NCBI GenBank assembly: GCA_937863215.1
Contig: CALMFQ010000392.1
Coordinates: 1 to 11,151, forward strand
Length of the DNA stretch: 11,151 nt
DNA from: an uncultured Pseudomonadota bacterium
GTDB lineage: Bacteria; Pseudomonadota; Gammaproteobacteria; Burkholderiales; SCOH01
Direction: 5' to 3'
The notes below the pieces were generated by a model. It had not been told where the DNA came from and searched no databases. It saw nothing but the letters and a program-made list of their open reading frames with translations. A program made the translations under genes and the position numbers. Positions 1 through 8,159 of the stretch are shown here, in pieces. The stretch's first letter is position 1, and every line of letters starts with the position of its first letter.

Positions 1-628
1 AAAACGGCAGGTGCTGGATGAAATCGACAAATGCCTGTTTCAGCTTGCCGAAATCGTGGTCGTAGGTATCCATGTGGTCGGCGTCGATATTGGTGACTAC
101 CGCCATCACCGGGTTCAGGTACAGGAACGACGCATCCGATTCGTCGGCCTCGGCCACCAATAATTCGCCCTTGCCCAGTTTGGCATTGGTGCCGGCCGCT
201 TCCAGCTTGCCGCCGATGACATAGGTCGGATCGAGCCCGGCCTCACCGAGAATCGAAGCTACCAGGCTGGTAGTAGTGGTTTTGCCGTGGGTACCGGCAA
301 TCGCAATGCCCTGGCGCAGCCGCATCAATTCCGCCAGCATCATCGCGCGCGGCACAACCGGAATCTTGCGTGCCTTGGCTTCCAGCACTTCCGGGTTGTC
401 TTCCTTGACCGCAGTCGAGGTCACCACCACATCGGCATCGGCAACCTGCTCGGCCGCATGGCCGGCAAATACCCTGGCACCAGCCGCCTTGAGGCGTTTG
501 GTGGTGGCGTTACTGCCAAGATCCGAGCCGCTGACGCTGAAGCCCTGATTCAGCAATACCTCGGCAATGCCGCTCATGCCGACGCCGCCGATGCCTACGA
601 AATGAATGCGCTTGACCTTGTGTTTCAT
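1..628 (-). CDS. murC: UDP-N-acetylmuramate--L-alanine ligase (MurC), 3' end cut off by window edge
   Basis: This cytoplasmic ATP-dependent ligase adds L-alanine to UDP-MurNAc, the first amino acid of the peptidoglycan stem peptide. Translation from the ATG at 628-626 gives 209 residues before the window ends, a little under half of a usual MurC (about 460-490 aa). Visible signatures are the N-terminal dinucleotide-type loop GIGGVGMSG (residues 12-20) that binds the UDP moiety, the Mur-ligase P-loop AGTHGKTTTT (111-120), the EADESDASF segment (160-168) and a TNIDADHMD motif (179-187). The start is well supported: it begins a few residues before the conserved loop and overlaps the murG stop as ATGA (628-625), so translation is probably coupled to murG. 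The missing part would hold the rest of the central ATPase domain and the C-terminal amino-acid-binding domain. No disruption is seen in the visible portion. Identity is certain from the motifs and the context. Confidence 0.97.
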   Translation of the reverse strand, partial: MKHKVKRIHFVGIGGVGMSGIAEVLLNQGFSVSGSDLGSNATTKRLKAAGARVFAGHAAEQVADADVVVTSTAVKEDNPEVLEAKARKIPVVPRAMMLAELMRLRQGIAIAGTHGKTTTTSLVASILGEAGLDPTYVIGGKLEAAGTNAKLGKGELLVAEADESDASFLYLNPVMAVVTNIDADHMDTYDHDFGKLKQAFVDFIQHLPF

Positions 629-1701
629 GATTTCGCCAGTTCCAGGCAAGTCACCGCAACATCGTCGGTTGCGTGCGGCTTGGCCAGTTTGCGCGCTGCC
701 AGCGCCATGTTGAGCAATTTGTCGCGGTTCAGTCCGCGCAGCAGCGTCGCCAGTTGTTCGGGGTTCATGTCGCGTTGCTGCAGCAGCACGGCGGCATGGT
801 TGTCGGCCAGATAGCGGGCGTTGCCGGTCTGGTGGTCGTCCACCGCATGCGGGTATGGCACCAGCACGCTGGCGACACCGGCTGCGGCCAGTTCGGCCAC
901 GGTCAACGCGCCGGCGCGGCAGATCACCAGATCGGCATCGGCGTACGCTTGCGCCATATTGTCGATGAACGCCACGCAACTGGCCTCGACACCGGCCTGC
1001 GCGTAATTGGCGCGCAACGCATCGATATTTTTCACGCCGGCCTGATGCGTTACCTGCGGCCGCTCGGCTGGCGGGATCAGCGCCAGTGCTTTGGGCACGT
1101 TGTCGTTCAGCGCCACGGCACCGAGGCTGCCGCCGACCACCAGTACTTTCAACGCTCCGCTGCGGCCGACGAAACGTTGCGCCGGTTCGGCCACTGCGGC
1201 GATATCGGCACGTACCGGGTTACCCACCAGCCGGACCTTGCCGCCAAGGCGGAAAGCACTCGGGAACGCCGTCAGGATTGCATCCGCCACCGCCGCCAGC
1301 ACCTTGTTGGTCAGGCCAGCGACCGAATTCTGTTCATGCACCACCAGCGGCTTGCCCAGCAGCGTTGCCATCATGCCGCCAGGGAAAGCGGTATAACCGC
1401 CGAAACCGGCGACCACTGCCGGCTGATACTTGCGGATCAGACCGACGCTCTGGCGGAATGCGTTCAGCAACACCAGCGGCAGTGTCAGCCAGCGCTTGAT
1501 GCCATTGCCGCGCATGCCGGCGATATCCAGCGTTTCCAGTTTGTAGCCGCGCTGCGGCACCACGCGCGCTTCGATGCCAGCGTCGGTGCCGAGCCAGACC
1601 ACGTTCCAGCCACGCGCCCTCATCGCGTCGGCCAGCGCCAGAGCAGGGAATACGTGGCCGCCGGTGCCGCCGGCCATGATCATGATGGTCTGGCCGTTCA
1701 T
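625..1701 (-). CDS. murG: UDP-GlcNAc:lipid I N-acetylglucosaminyltransferase (MurG)
   Basis: This peripheral inner-membrane GT-B glycosyltransferase transfers GlcNAc from UDP-GlcNAc to lipid I, giving lipid II on the cytoplasmic face. The protein is 358 aa, a normal length. Signatures in order are the glycine-rich loop GGTGGHVFPA (11-20), the second loop GFGGYTAFPG (99-108), HEQNS (122-126), the hinge-side loop VVGGSLGA (188-195), the UDP-GlcNAc-binding CRAGALTVAEL (261-271) and VPYPHAVDDHQ (281-291). The reading frame is open far upstream, through most of ftsW, but the ATG at 1701-1699 is chosen. It sits just before the first loop and overlaps the ftsW stop as ATGA (1701-1698), with a GGGG purine run about 10 bases upstream. 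The stop (TGA at 627-625) overlaps the murC start in the same way. Identity is not in doubt. Confidence 0.97.
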   Translation of the reverse strand: MNGQTIMIMAGGTGGHVFPALALADAMRARGWNVVWLGTDAGIEARVVPQRGYKLETLDIAGMRGNGIKRWLTLPLVLLNAFRQSVGLIRKYQPAVVAGFGGYTAFPGGMMATLLGKPLVVHEQNSVAGLTNKVLAAVADAILTAFPSAFRLGGKVRLVGNPVRADIAAVAEPAQRFVGRSGALKVLVVGGSLGAVALNDNVPKALALIPPAERPQVTHQAGVKNIDALRANYAQAGVEASCVAFIDNMAQAYADADLVICRAGALTVAELAAAGVASVLVPYPHAVDDHQTGNARYLADNHAAVLLQQRDMNPEQLATLLRGLNRDKLLNMALAARKLAKPHATDDVAVTCLELAKS

Positions 1702-2876
1702 ACGCTGTAGCCCCGCATCAGCTGGCGGTTTTCCCAATCCACGCGCAGCAGCACACCAAGTGCGATCAGGTTGGCGACAATACCCGAGCCGCCGAACGAC
1801 AGTAGCGGCAAGGTCAGGCCCTTGGTCGGCAGCAGGCCCATGTTCACGCCCATATTGATGAACGACTGCACGCCAAACCAGACGCCGATTCCTTGCGCCA
1901 CCAGCGCATTGAAATCGCGCCCCAGCTTGCTTGCCTGCATGCCGATATGAAACGTACGCAGGATCAGGAAGGTGAACAGCAGCACCACGATGGTGACACC
2001 GACGAAACCCATTTCCTCGGCAATCACCGCCATCAGGAAATCGGTGTGCGCTTCCGGCAGATAGAACAGCTTCTCGACACTGCCGCCAAGACCGACGCCG
2101 CTCCATTCGCCACGGCCGAACGCGATCAGCGAGTGCGATAGCTGGTAGCCCTTGCCGTACGGATCGGACCACGGGTCCATGAAACCGAACAGGCGCTGGC
2201 GCCGATACGGCGATGCGAGAATGATGGTGGCAAAGCCGATCACCAGCATCACCACCAGCCCGGCGAACAGGCGCCAGTTGAAGCCGCCGAGAAACAGCGC
2301 CGCCATCGCGATCGAAGTAATCACCGCAAATGCGCCGAAGTCCGGCTCCGACAGCAGCAGGAAACCGGTAAACAGCATTACCAGGAACATCGGGAAGAAG
2401 CCTTTGACCAGGCTATGCATGTACGACGCCTTGCGTACCGTGTAGTCGGCGGCATACAGCACGACGAAGAACTTCATCAGCTCGGACGGCTGCAGGTTGA
2501 TCACCATCAGCGACAGCCAGCGCTTCGAGCCATTGACCTCGCGCCCGACGTGCGGAATCAGCACCATGATCAGTAACACCGAACCGATCAGGAACAGGTA
2601 CGGCGAATACTGCTGCCACATGCGCATCGGTACCTGAAACGCAGCCACCGCCGCGGCCAGCGCCACCAGCAGGAACACGCCGTGACGCACCGCGAAATAG
2701 GTTGCCTTGTAGCCGGTATCCTTGTCGCCTTCGGCCATCGCAATCGAGGCTGAATAAACCATGACAAAACCGATCGCCAGCAGCACCAGCGTGATCCACA
2801 CCACGGCCTGATCGTAGGCCGACGGGGTACGCGGCTTGCGCAGGCCGGCATAGAGTTTCTGTGCCGAGGCAATCAT
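1698..2876 (-). CDS. ftsW: Septal peptidoglycan glycosyltransferase FtsW (SEDS family)
   Basis: FtsW is a polytopic inner-membrane SEDS protein. It polymerises lipid II into glycan strands at the septum, working as a pair with the transpeptidase FtsI. The 392-aa product has a short cytoplasmic N-terminus (about 1-24) followed by many hydrophobic segments, the first around 25-43. SEDS signatures are NGSKRW (115-120), QPSE (129-132), EPDFG (177-181), the LPEAHTDF loop (273-280) and PTKGLTLPLLSFGGS (350-364). In the LPEAHTDF loop, Asp279 lines up with the Asp required for polymerase activity in characterised FtsW/RodA proteins. The ATG at 2876-2874 overlaps the murD stop as ATGA. A GGGAG Shine-Dalgarno (complement of 2884-2888) lies 7 bases upstream, inside the end of murD. 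A RodA paralogue would look similar, but the position between murD and murG in a dcw cluster identifies FtsW. Confidence 0.96.
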   Translation of the reverse strand: MIASAQKLYAGLRKPRTPSAYDQAVVWITLVLLAIGFVMVYSASIAMAEGDKDTGYKATYFAVRHGVFLLVALAAAVAAFQVPMRMWQQYSPYLFLIGSVLLIMVLIPHVGREVNGSKRWLSLMVINLQPSELMKFFVVLYAADYTVRKASYMHSLVKGFFPMFLVMLFTGFLLLSEPDFGAFAVITSIAMAALFLGGFNWRLFAGLVVMLVIGFATIILASPYRRQRLFGFMDPWSDPYGKGYQLSHSLIAFGRGEWSGVGLGGSVEKLFYLPEAHTDFLMAVIAEEMGFVGVTIVVLLFTFLILRTFHIGMQASKLGRDFNALVAQGIGVWFGVQSFINMGVNMGLLPTKGLTLPLLSFGGSGIVANLIALGVLLRVDWENRQLMRGYSV

Positions 2877-4240
2877 GCATGCGCTCCCGGCAGGCTTTTG
2901 ACTGCGGCGATGAAGACTTCGGCGCGGTGAGCATAATTGCGGAACATGTCGAGACTGGCGCAGGCCGGCGACATCAATACCGCGTCGCCGCCATGAGCGA
3001 GACGCGCCGCTTCGGCTACTGCGGCATCCATGTCGGCGGCATCGAGCAGCGGCACCTTGCCGCCGGCAAGAGCCCCGCGCAAGCGCGGGCCATCGCGGCC
3101 GATCAACACTACGGCACGGCAGATACGCTCTACCGCAGGCTGCAGCGGAGTAAAATCCTGCCCCTTGCCGTCGCCGCCGGCAATCAACACCACCGGTTGC
3201 TGCATGCCATTCAGCGCAGCCACGGTAGCACCAACGTTAGTGCCCTTGGAATCGTCGTAATAAGCCACGCCATTAACGCTGGCAACGAACTCCACCCGAT
3301 GCGCCAGGCCCTTGAAGCGACGCAGGGTTTCCAGAATCGACTCATCGCCGATGCCGATTGCGTGGCACAGCGCCGCAGCCGCCAGCGCGTTGGCGGCATT
3401 GTGCAGGCCGATCAATTGCATGTCGCCGACCGGCAACAGCGGCTGGCTGCCGCGTGCCAGCCACAATTCGTCGTGGCGTCTGGTCAGGCCATAATCCACA
3501 TCGCTGGCAGCGCTATCCAGGCCGAACCAAACAGTCGTGCGACCGGCTTGCGCCATATTGCGGCACCATTGATCCTGGCGGTTCAACACCATCACGCCAT
3601 CGCCATGGAAAATGCGCGCCTTGGCAGCGGCATATTCTTCCATGCCGTGGTAGCGATCCATGTGATCTTCGGTCACGTTCAGCACTACCGCGACATCCGG
3701 ACGCAACGAATGTACGGTTTCGAGCTGGAAGCTCGACAGTTCCAGTACGAATACATCCGGCTGACGGCCATTGAGATTGCTCAGCGCATCCAGCACGCAC
3801 AGGCCGATGTTGCCGGCAACCACGGTTTCCAGCCCGGCATCCATGCAGATCTGGCCAACCAGCGTGGTAACGGTGGTCTTGCCGTTGGCGCCGGTAATGG
3901 CGATGACTTTGGATTTCCAGCCGCGAATGGTTGCGGCAAACAGCTCGATATCGCCGATCACCGGCAGGCCGCCGGCAATCGCTTCGGCAATCGCCGGGGT
4001 GGCGACCGGCACGCCCGGGCTGATTACCGCCAGGTCGCAGCCGGCAAAGGTGTCTTCGTTGAACGGGCCAGTGAACACCTCGGCATAGGTGAAATCGTTG
4101 CGCAGCTTGTCCAGGTGCGGCGGCACGCCGCGGCTGTCGGCAATGCGCACGCGCGCACCGCGCTCGTGCAGCCAGCGCGCGGCGGACAGGCCGGTTTCGC
4201 CCATCCCGAGTACGACTATTTTTTTGCCTGTATAGTCCAT
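2873..4240 (-). CDS. murD: UDP-MurNAc-L-alanine--D-glutamate ligase (MurD)
   Basis: This cytoplasmic ligase adds D-glutamate to UDP-MurNAc-L-Ala using ATP. It is 455 aa, slightly longer than the E. coli enzyme (about 438 aa). The three-domain Mur-ligase layout is visible. There is an N-terminal Rossmann-like loop LGMGETGLSA (11-20), an SPGVP segment (74-78), and the P-loop TGANGKTT (116-123). ELSSFQLE (167-174) and NVTEDHMDRY (188-197) follow. An AAKARIF segment (205-211) has Lys207 at the probable position of the carbamylated lysine of this family. The C-terminal domain has DDSKGTN (329-335) and SPACASLDMF (424-433). The start is the ATG at 4240-4238, 4 bases after the mraY stop, and the sequence before it is a poor match to a ribosome site. 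That suggests reliance on terminating mraY ribosomes. The TGA stop overlaps the ftsW ATG. All key motifs are intact. Confidence 0.97.
   Translation of the reverse strand: MDYTGKKIVVLGMGETGLSAARWLHERGARVRIADSRGVPPHLDKLRNDFTYAEVFTGPFNEDTFAGCDLAVISPGVPVATPAIAEAIAGGLPVIGDIELFAATIRGWKSKVIAITGANGKTTVTTLVGQICMDAGLETVVAGNIGLCVLDALSNLNGRQPDVFVLELSSFQLETVHSLRPDVAVVLNVTEDHMDRYHGMEEYAAAKARIFHGDGVMVLNRQDQWCRNMAQAGRTTVWFGLDSAASDVDYGLTRRHDELWLARGSQPLLPVGDMQLIGLHNAANALAAAALCHAIGIGDESILETLRRFKGLAHRVEFVASVNGVAYYDDSKGTNVGATVAALNGMQQPVVLIAGGDGKGQDFTPLQPAVERICRAVVLIGRDGPRLRGALAGGKVPLLDAADMDAAVAEAARLAHGGDAVLMSPACASLDMFRNYAHRAEVFIAAVKSLPGAHA
2884..2888 (-). promoter_or_regulatory. Ribosome binding site for ftsW
   Basis: The minus strand reads GGGAG, 7 bases before the ftsW ATG and within the end of murD. 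Together with the ATGA overlap it supports the start of ftsW at 2876. Confidence 0.55.
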
Positions 4241-4244
4241 CGCC

Positions 4245-5330
4245 TTACCGCAGTTTCAATGTCGACAAACCGATCAGCACCAGTACGATGGTGATGATCC
4301 AGAAACGCACCACGACCTGCGTTTCCTTCCAGCCTTTCAGCTCATAGTGATGATGCAACGGCGCCATGCGGAACACGCGCCGGCCGGTAAGCTTGAACGA
4401 GCCGACCTGCACCATCACCGAAATCGCCTCCATCACGAACACCCCGCCCATGATGAACAGCACGATTTCCTGCCGCACGATCACCGCTACGGTACCGAGC
4501 GCCGCGCCCAGCGCCAGCGCACCGACATCGCCCATGAACACTTCGGCCGGATAGGCGTTGAACCAGAGAAAGCCGAGACCGGCACCGCCGATCGCGGCGC
4601 AGAACACCGCCAGTTCGCCGGCTCCGGGAATATGCGGCAAGCCCAGATACTTGGCGAACAACGCGTGGCCGGCAACATAGGCAAAAATCGCCATCGCCGC
4701 GCTGACCATCGCCGTCGGCATGATTGCCAAACCGTCGAGGCCATCGGTCAGATTCACCGCGTTGCTGGTGCCGACAATCACGAAGTACGTCAGCACCACG
4801 AAGCCAATAGCGCCAAACGGATAGACGATATGTTTGAAAAACGGCACGATGAATTCGGTATTGGCCGGCAAGGACGCGGTATTGGTCAGGAACAGCCCGG
4901 CGCCGATGGCGATGATCGACTGCCAGAACATTTTCGCCTTGCCCGACAGACCTTTCGGGTCCTTGTAGACCACCTTTTTGTAGTCATCGACAAAGCCGAT
5001 CACGCCGGTCGCCAGCAATACGCCCAACACCAGCCACACATACTTGTTGGTCAAGTCGCCCCACAGCAAGGTGGTGATCGCAATCGACATCAGGATCAAT
5101 ACGCCACCCATGGTCGGTGTGCCAGCCTTGACCAGATGCGTCTGCGGGCCGTCGCTGCGCACCGCCTGACCGACCTTCATTGCGGTCAGCTTGCGAATCA
5201 CCGCCGGGCCGAGCATCAGCGAGATGCACAGCGAGGTAGCCATCGCCAGCACCGCGCGCAACGTCAGGTAATTGAACACATTGAATGCGCGGACTTCGTT
5301 GCCGAGCCATTGTGCGAGTAGTAGCAACAT
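4245..5330 (-). CDS. mraY: Phospho-N-acetylmuramoyl-pentapeptide transferase (MraY)
   Basis: MraY is an integral inner-membrane enzyme. It transfers phospho-MurNAc-pentapeptide from UDP to undecaprenyl phosphate, forming lipid I. The product is 361 aa, essentially the family length, and is hydrophobic throughout. This fits the ten membrane segments known for the family. Conserved cytoplasmic-loop motifs are PTMGG (72-76), FVDDYKK with Asp115/Asp116 (113-119), NLTDGLDG (193-200), FMGDVG with Asp268 (265-270) and APLHHHYE (323-330). The Asp residues and the His cluster are the known Mg2+/catalytic region. The start ATG at 5330-5328 follows the murF stop with only one base between them (TAA-T-ATG). 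A GGCGGGAAA stretch about 6 bases upstream, still in the end of murF, is a fair Shine-Dalgarno. The stop is TAA at 4247-4245. The motifs are specific to MraY, which excludes WecA-type relatives. Confidence 0.97.
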   Translation of the reverse strand: MLLLLAQWLGNEVRAFNVFNYLTLRAVLAMATSLCISLMLGPAVIRKLTAMKVGQAVRSDGPQTHLVKAGTPTMGGVLILMSIAITTLLWGDLTNKYVWLVLGVLLATGVIGFVDDYKKVVYKDPKGLSGKAKMFWQSIIAIGAGLFLTNTASLPANTEFIVPFFKHIVYPFGAIGFVVLTYFVIVGTSNAVNLTDGLDGLAIMPTAMVSAAMAIFAYVAGHALFAKYLGLPHIPGAGELAVFCAAIGGAGLGFLWFNAYPAEVFMGDVGALALGAALGTVAVIVRQEIVLFIMGGVFVMEAISVMVQVGSFKLTGRRVFRMAPLHHHYELKGWKETQVVVRFWIITIVLVLIGLSTLKLR

Positions 5331-5331
5331 A

Positions 5332-6699
5332 TTATTTCCCGCCTTCCGCAGTCAGCGCCGCAACCACCCGTTCCATGCGCATGAAACGGGAGCCTTTGAC
5401 CAGTACCGTCACGCCCTTGCCGATTTGCGCCTGCAGATCGGCAAGCAATGCTTCGAGCGTGGCGTAATGCGTCGCGCCGGCACCGAATGCCGCTACCGCC
5501 TGTTGCGAGTTATCGCCGAGGCAGAACACGTGATCGACCCCGCGCTTGCGCGCCAGATTGCCGATGTCGTAATGCTGTGCGGCGGCGCTGGCGCCGAGCT
5601 CGCCCATATCGCCCAGCACCAGCCATTTCTTGCCCAGCTGCGCCGACAGCACGTTCAATGCCGCCGCCACCGAATCCGGATTGGCGTTGTAGGTGTCGTC
5701 GATCACGGTCGAACCGGCCACACCGGGCTTGCGCTGCAGACGCCCCTTGACGCCGGCAAAACCCGCCAGCCCCTTGACCACATCGGCCAGATCGATGCCC
5801 ATCGCCAGCGTGACGGCGGTCGCTGCCAGCGCGTTGCGCACGTTGTGCAGCCCAGGCACCTGCAATGCCAGCGGCGCCGAGCCGATCGGCGTGTGCAGTG
5901 TCAATTCGCTGCCGTACACGCCAAGCTTGAAATCGCAATGCACATTGCCGGCCTGCAGCCCGAATTCGATGCGCTTGCGCTGCCCGGCCAGTTCACGCCA
6001 CATCGGTGCATGCGCGTCGTCGGCGTTGATCACGGCGATGCCGTCGGCTGGCAGGCCGGCGAAAATCTCGCCCTTGGCGCGCGCAACGGTCGCGACATCG
6101 CCAAGACCTTCCAGATGCGCCGCCTGGGCGTTGTTGATCACAGTCACGTTCGGCTGTGCCAGCTTGCTCAGGTAGGCAATCTCGCCCAGATGGTTCATGC
6201 CCATTTCCAGCACCGCGTAACGATGCTGGGCGCGCAGCCGCAACAGTGTCAGCGGCATGCCGATATCGTTGTTGAGGTTGCCGCGGGTCGCCAGCACCTG
6301 ATCTTCGCCCACAGCGGCGTTGAGGATTGCGGCGACCATCTCCTTGACGCTGGTCTTGCCGTTGCTGCCGGTAATGCCGGCCACCGGCAGACTGAATCGT
6401 TGCCGCCAGCAGGCGGCCAGCTGGCCAAGCGCGACGTGCGTGTCGGCGACGCGCAACAGTGGCTGGCCGGGCTCTCCCTGATACCCTTGATTGACCAGTG
6501 CTGCTGCGGCGCCGTCGGCAAGCGCCTGGACTACGAAGTCGTGGGCGTCGAAGCGCTCCCCTTTGAGCGCAATGAACAGATCGCCCGGCTCGACCGCCCG
6601 GCTATCGGTATTCACTCGACTGAACGACACATCCGGCGCGGAGGTTTCGCCTTGCAACGCTGTTGCCGCTTGCGCGAGCGTCATCATCGGCTGGGTCAT
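5332..6699 (-). CDS. murF: UDP-MurNAc-tripeptide--D-alanyl-D-alanine ligase (MurF)
   Basis: MurF is the last cytoplasmic Mur ligase. It adds the D-Ala-D-Ala dipeptide to the UDP-MurNAc-tripeptide. The 455-aa length is normal. Signatures are NTDSRAVEPGDLFIALKG (30-47) in the N-terminal substrate domain, the P-loop GITGSNGKTSVKE (108-120), TRGNLNNDIGMPL (138-150), EMGMNHLGEI (165-174), DDTYNANPDS (334-343) and KGSRFMRMER (435-444). The ATG at 6699-6697 is preferred over the Met codons at residues 5 and 6. It overlaps the murE stop as ATGA (6699-6696), and a G5 run (complement of 6706-6710) lies 6 bases upstream as a possible ribosome site. The short MTQP leader before MMTLAQAA is therefore probably real but could be trimmed. 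murE and murF are separate genes here, not fused as in some bacteria. The TAA stop is one base before mraY. Confidence 0.97.
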   Translation of the reverse strand: MTQPMMTLAQAATALQGETSAPDVSFSRVNTDSRAVEPGDLFIALKGERFDAHDFVVQALADGAAAALVNQGYQGEPGQPLLRVADTHVALGQLAACWRQRFSLPVAGITGSNGKTSVKEMVAAILNAAVGEDQVLATRGNLNNDIGMPLTLLRLRAQHRYAVLEMGMNHLGEIAYLSKLAQPNVTVINNAQAAHLEGLGDVATVARAKGEIFAGLPADGIAVINADDAHAPMWRELAGQRKRIEFGLQAGNVHCDFKLGVYGSELTLHTPIGSAPLALQVPGLHNVRNALAATAVTLAMGIDLADVVKGLAGFAGVKGRLQRKPGVAGSTVIDDTYNANPDSVAAALNVLSAQLGKKWLVLGDMGELGASAAAQHYDIGNLARKRGVDHVFCLGDNSQQAVAAFGAGATHYATLEALLADLQAQIGKGVTVLVKGSRFMRMERVVAALTAEGGK

Positions 6700-8159
6700 G
6701 CTGCACCCCCACGCTTGGCCAGCGCCGCGCGTGCCACGGCGGCATCGCTGAACGGCAGTTTTACGGCTTGCACTTGCTGATATTCCTCATGACCTTTGCC
6801 GGCTAGCAGTACGATATCGCCAGACTGGGCTTGCTCTATGGCCCAGTCGATGGCGGCTGCCCGGTCTTGTTCCACTTTTGCGGCCTTGCCCATGCCAGTC
6901 AGAATCTGTTCGATGATGTGTTGCGGATCTTCGCTGCGCGGATTGTCGCTGGTCACCACCGCGACATCGGCCAGCCAGGAAACGGCCTTGCCCATCAGCG
7001 GGCGCTTGCCCGGATCGCGATCGCCGCCGCAGCCAAACACACAATACAACTTTGCCCCGGCCGGCTTGACTGCCTGCAGGGTACTCAATACTTTTTCCAG
7101 CGCATCCGGCGTGTGCGCGTAATCGACCACCACCAGCGGCTCGTTGCCGCCGTGGTTGACGGTCTGCAGCCGCCCCGGCGCCGGCATGATCTGCTGCAGC
7201 GCCACCACCGCATCGGCCAGCGGCACCTGCAACGCCAGCATGCTGCCGAGCGCGGCAAGCAGGTTGGCGACGTTGAATTCGCCCAGCAGCCGGCTGCGCA
7301 ACGGCGCTTCGCCCAGCGGGGTAACGACGGTCATGCTCACGCCGGCAGAATCGATTTGCAGATCGCGACAATGCAGATCGCCGGCCTGCAGACCATAACG
7401 CCATACCTTCACACCGGCACGTTCGGCGTTGGCGGCGAGCTGGCGGCCGAACTCGTCGTCGCTGTTGATTACCGCGTGGCGCAACTCCGGCCAGGCAAAC
7501 AGCTTGGCCTTGGCTTCGCCGTAGCTCTCCATGTCGCCGTGGTAATCGAGGTGATCGCGCGTCAGGTTGGTGAACACTGCGACTTCAAAATGCGTGCCGT
7601 TGACCCGGCCCTGATCCAACCCGTGCGACGACACCTCGATTGCCATGCACTGCGCGCCCTGGGCACGGTAACCGGCGAGTTTTTCCTGCAGCGAAACCGG
7701 GTCGGGCGTAGTGTGGGTGCTGCCTTCCAGCGCGCCCCAGAAGCCATTGCCAACGGTGCCGATCACCGCTGTCTTGCGCCCCAGCGCGCTCAGCGCCTGC
7801 GCCAGCCAGTGGCTGATCGAAGTCTTGCCATTGGTGCCGGTCACGCCGATCACCGGCATGTGGCGCGACGGATCGCCGTGCACATGCGCTGCAATCGAAC
7901 CGGCCAGCCAGCGCAGCCCCGGCACGGCCAGATGTGGCACTTGCCACGCGTGGTTCCAGCTGAAATCGTCCTGTTCCCACAATACGGCAGCGGCACCGGC
8001 GGCCAGCGCCTGAGCGATGAAATTGCGCCCGTCCTGATATTCGCCCATGCAGGCGAGAAATACGTCGCCCGGCTGTACTTTGCGGCTGTCGGCAACCACG
8101 CGCTTGAGCGGCACGCCGAGCTTGTTCAGATCGTGGAAATCGAAGACGGCACGCATCAC
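6696..8159 (-). CDS. murE: UDP-MurNAc-L-Ala-D-Glu--meso-2,6-diaminopimelate ligase (MurE)
   Basis: This cytoplasmic ligase adds the third residue of the stem peptide. The DNPRSEDP segment (405-412) carries the DNPR signature of meso-diaminopimelate-adding enzymes rather than lysine-adding ones, so A2pm is the expected substrate. Other motifs are ADSRKVQPGDVF (23-34), the P-loop GVTGTNGKTS (105-114), TTPDP (150-154), EVSSHGL (175-181), GEAKAKLF (214-221), DYAHTPD (346-352) and GKGHEEYQ (454-461). In GEAKAKLF, Lys217 is the likely carbamylated lysine. The length of 487 aa is normal. The start is either GTG at 8159-8157 (GTGA overlap with the ftsI stop) or ATG at 8156-8154 (one-base overlap). 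They differ by one Met, so the mature sequence barely changes. An AGAGGA site lies 6 or 9 bases upstream respectively. The stop overlaps the murF start. Confidence 0.97.
   Translation of the reverse strand: MMRAVFDFHDLNKLGVPLKRVVADSRKVQPGDVFLACMGEYQDGRNFIAQALAAGAAAVLWEQDDFSWNHAWQVPHLAVPGLRWLAGSIAAHVHGDPSRHMPVIGVTGTNGKTSISHWLAQALSALGRKTAVIGTVGNGFWGALEGSTHTTPDPVSLQEKLAGYRAQGAQCMAIEVSSHGLDQGRVNGTHFEVAVFTNLTRDHLDYHGDMESYGEAKAKLFAWPELRHAVINSDDEFGRQLAANAERAGVKVWRYGLQAGDLHCRDLQIDSAGVSMTVVTPLGEAPLRSRLLGEFNVANLLAALGSMLALQVPLADAVVALQQIMPAPGRLQTVNHGGNEPLVVVDYAHTPDALEKVLSTLQAVKPAGAKLYCVFGCGGDRDPGKRPLMGKAVSWLADVAVVTSDNPRSEDPQHIIEQILTGMGKAAKVEQDRAAAIDWAIEQAQSGDIVLLAGKGHEEYQQVQAVKLPFSDAAVARAALAKRGGAA

Noticed and set aside
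673..1710. Plus-strand open frame of 345 codons opposite murG
   Set aside because: It has the same codon-aligned register and the same cause as the other antisense frames. murG beneath it carries every family motif.
1702..2172. Upstream in-frame extension of MurG by 157 residues
   Set aside because: It overlaps most of the ftsW C-terminal half in another frame, has no MurG-like sequence, and would bypass a well-placed ATG that overlaps the ftsW stop and sits right before the first glycine-rich loop.
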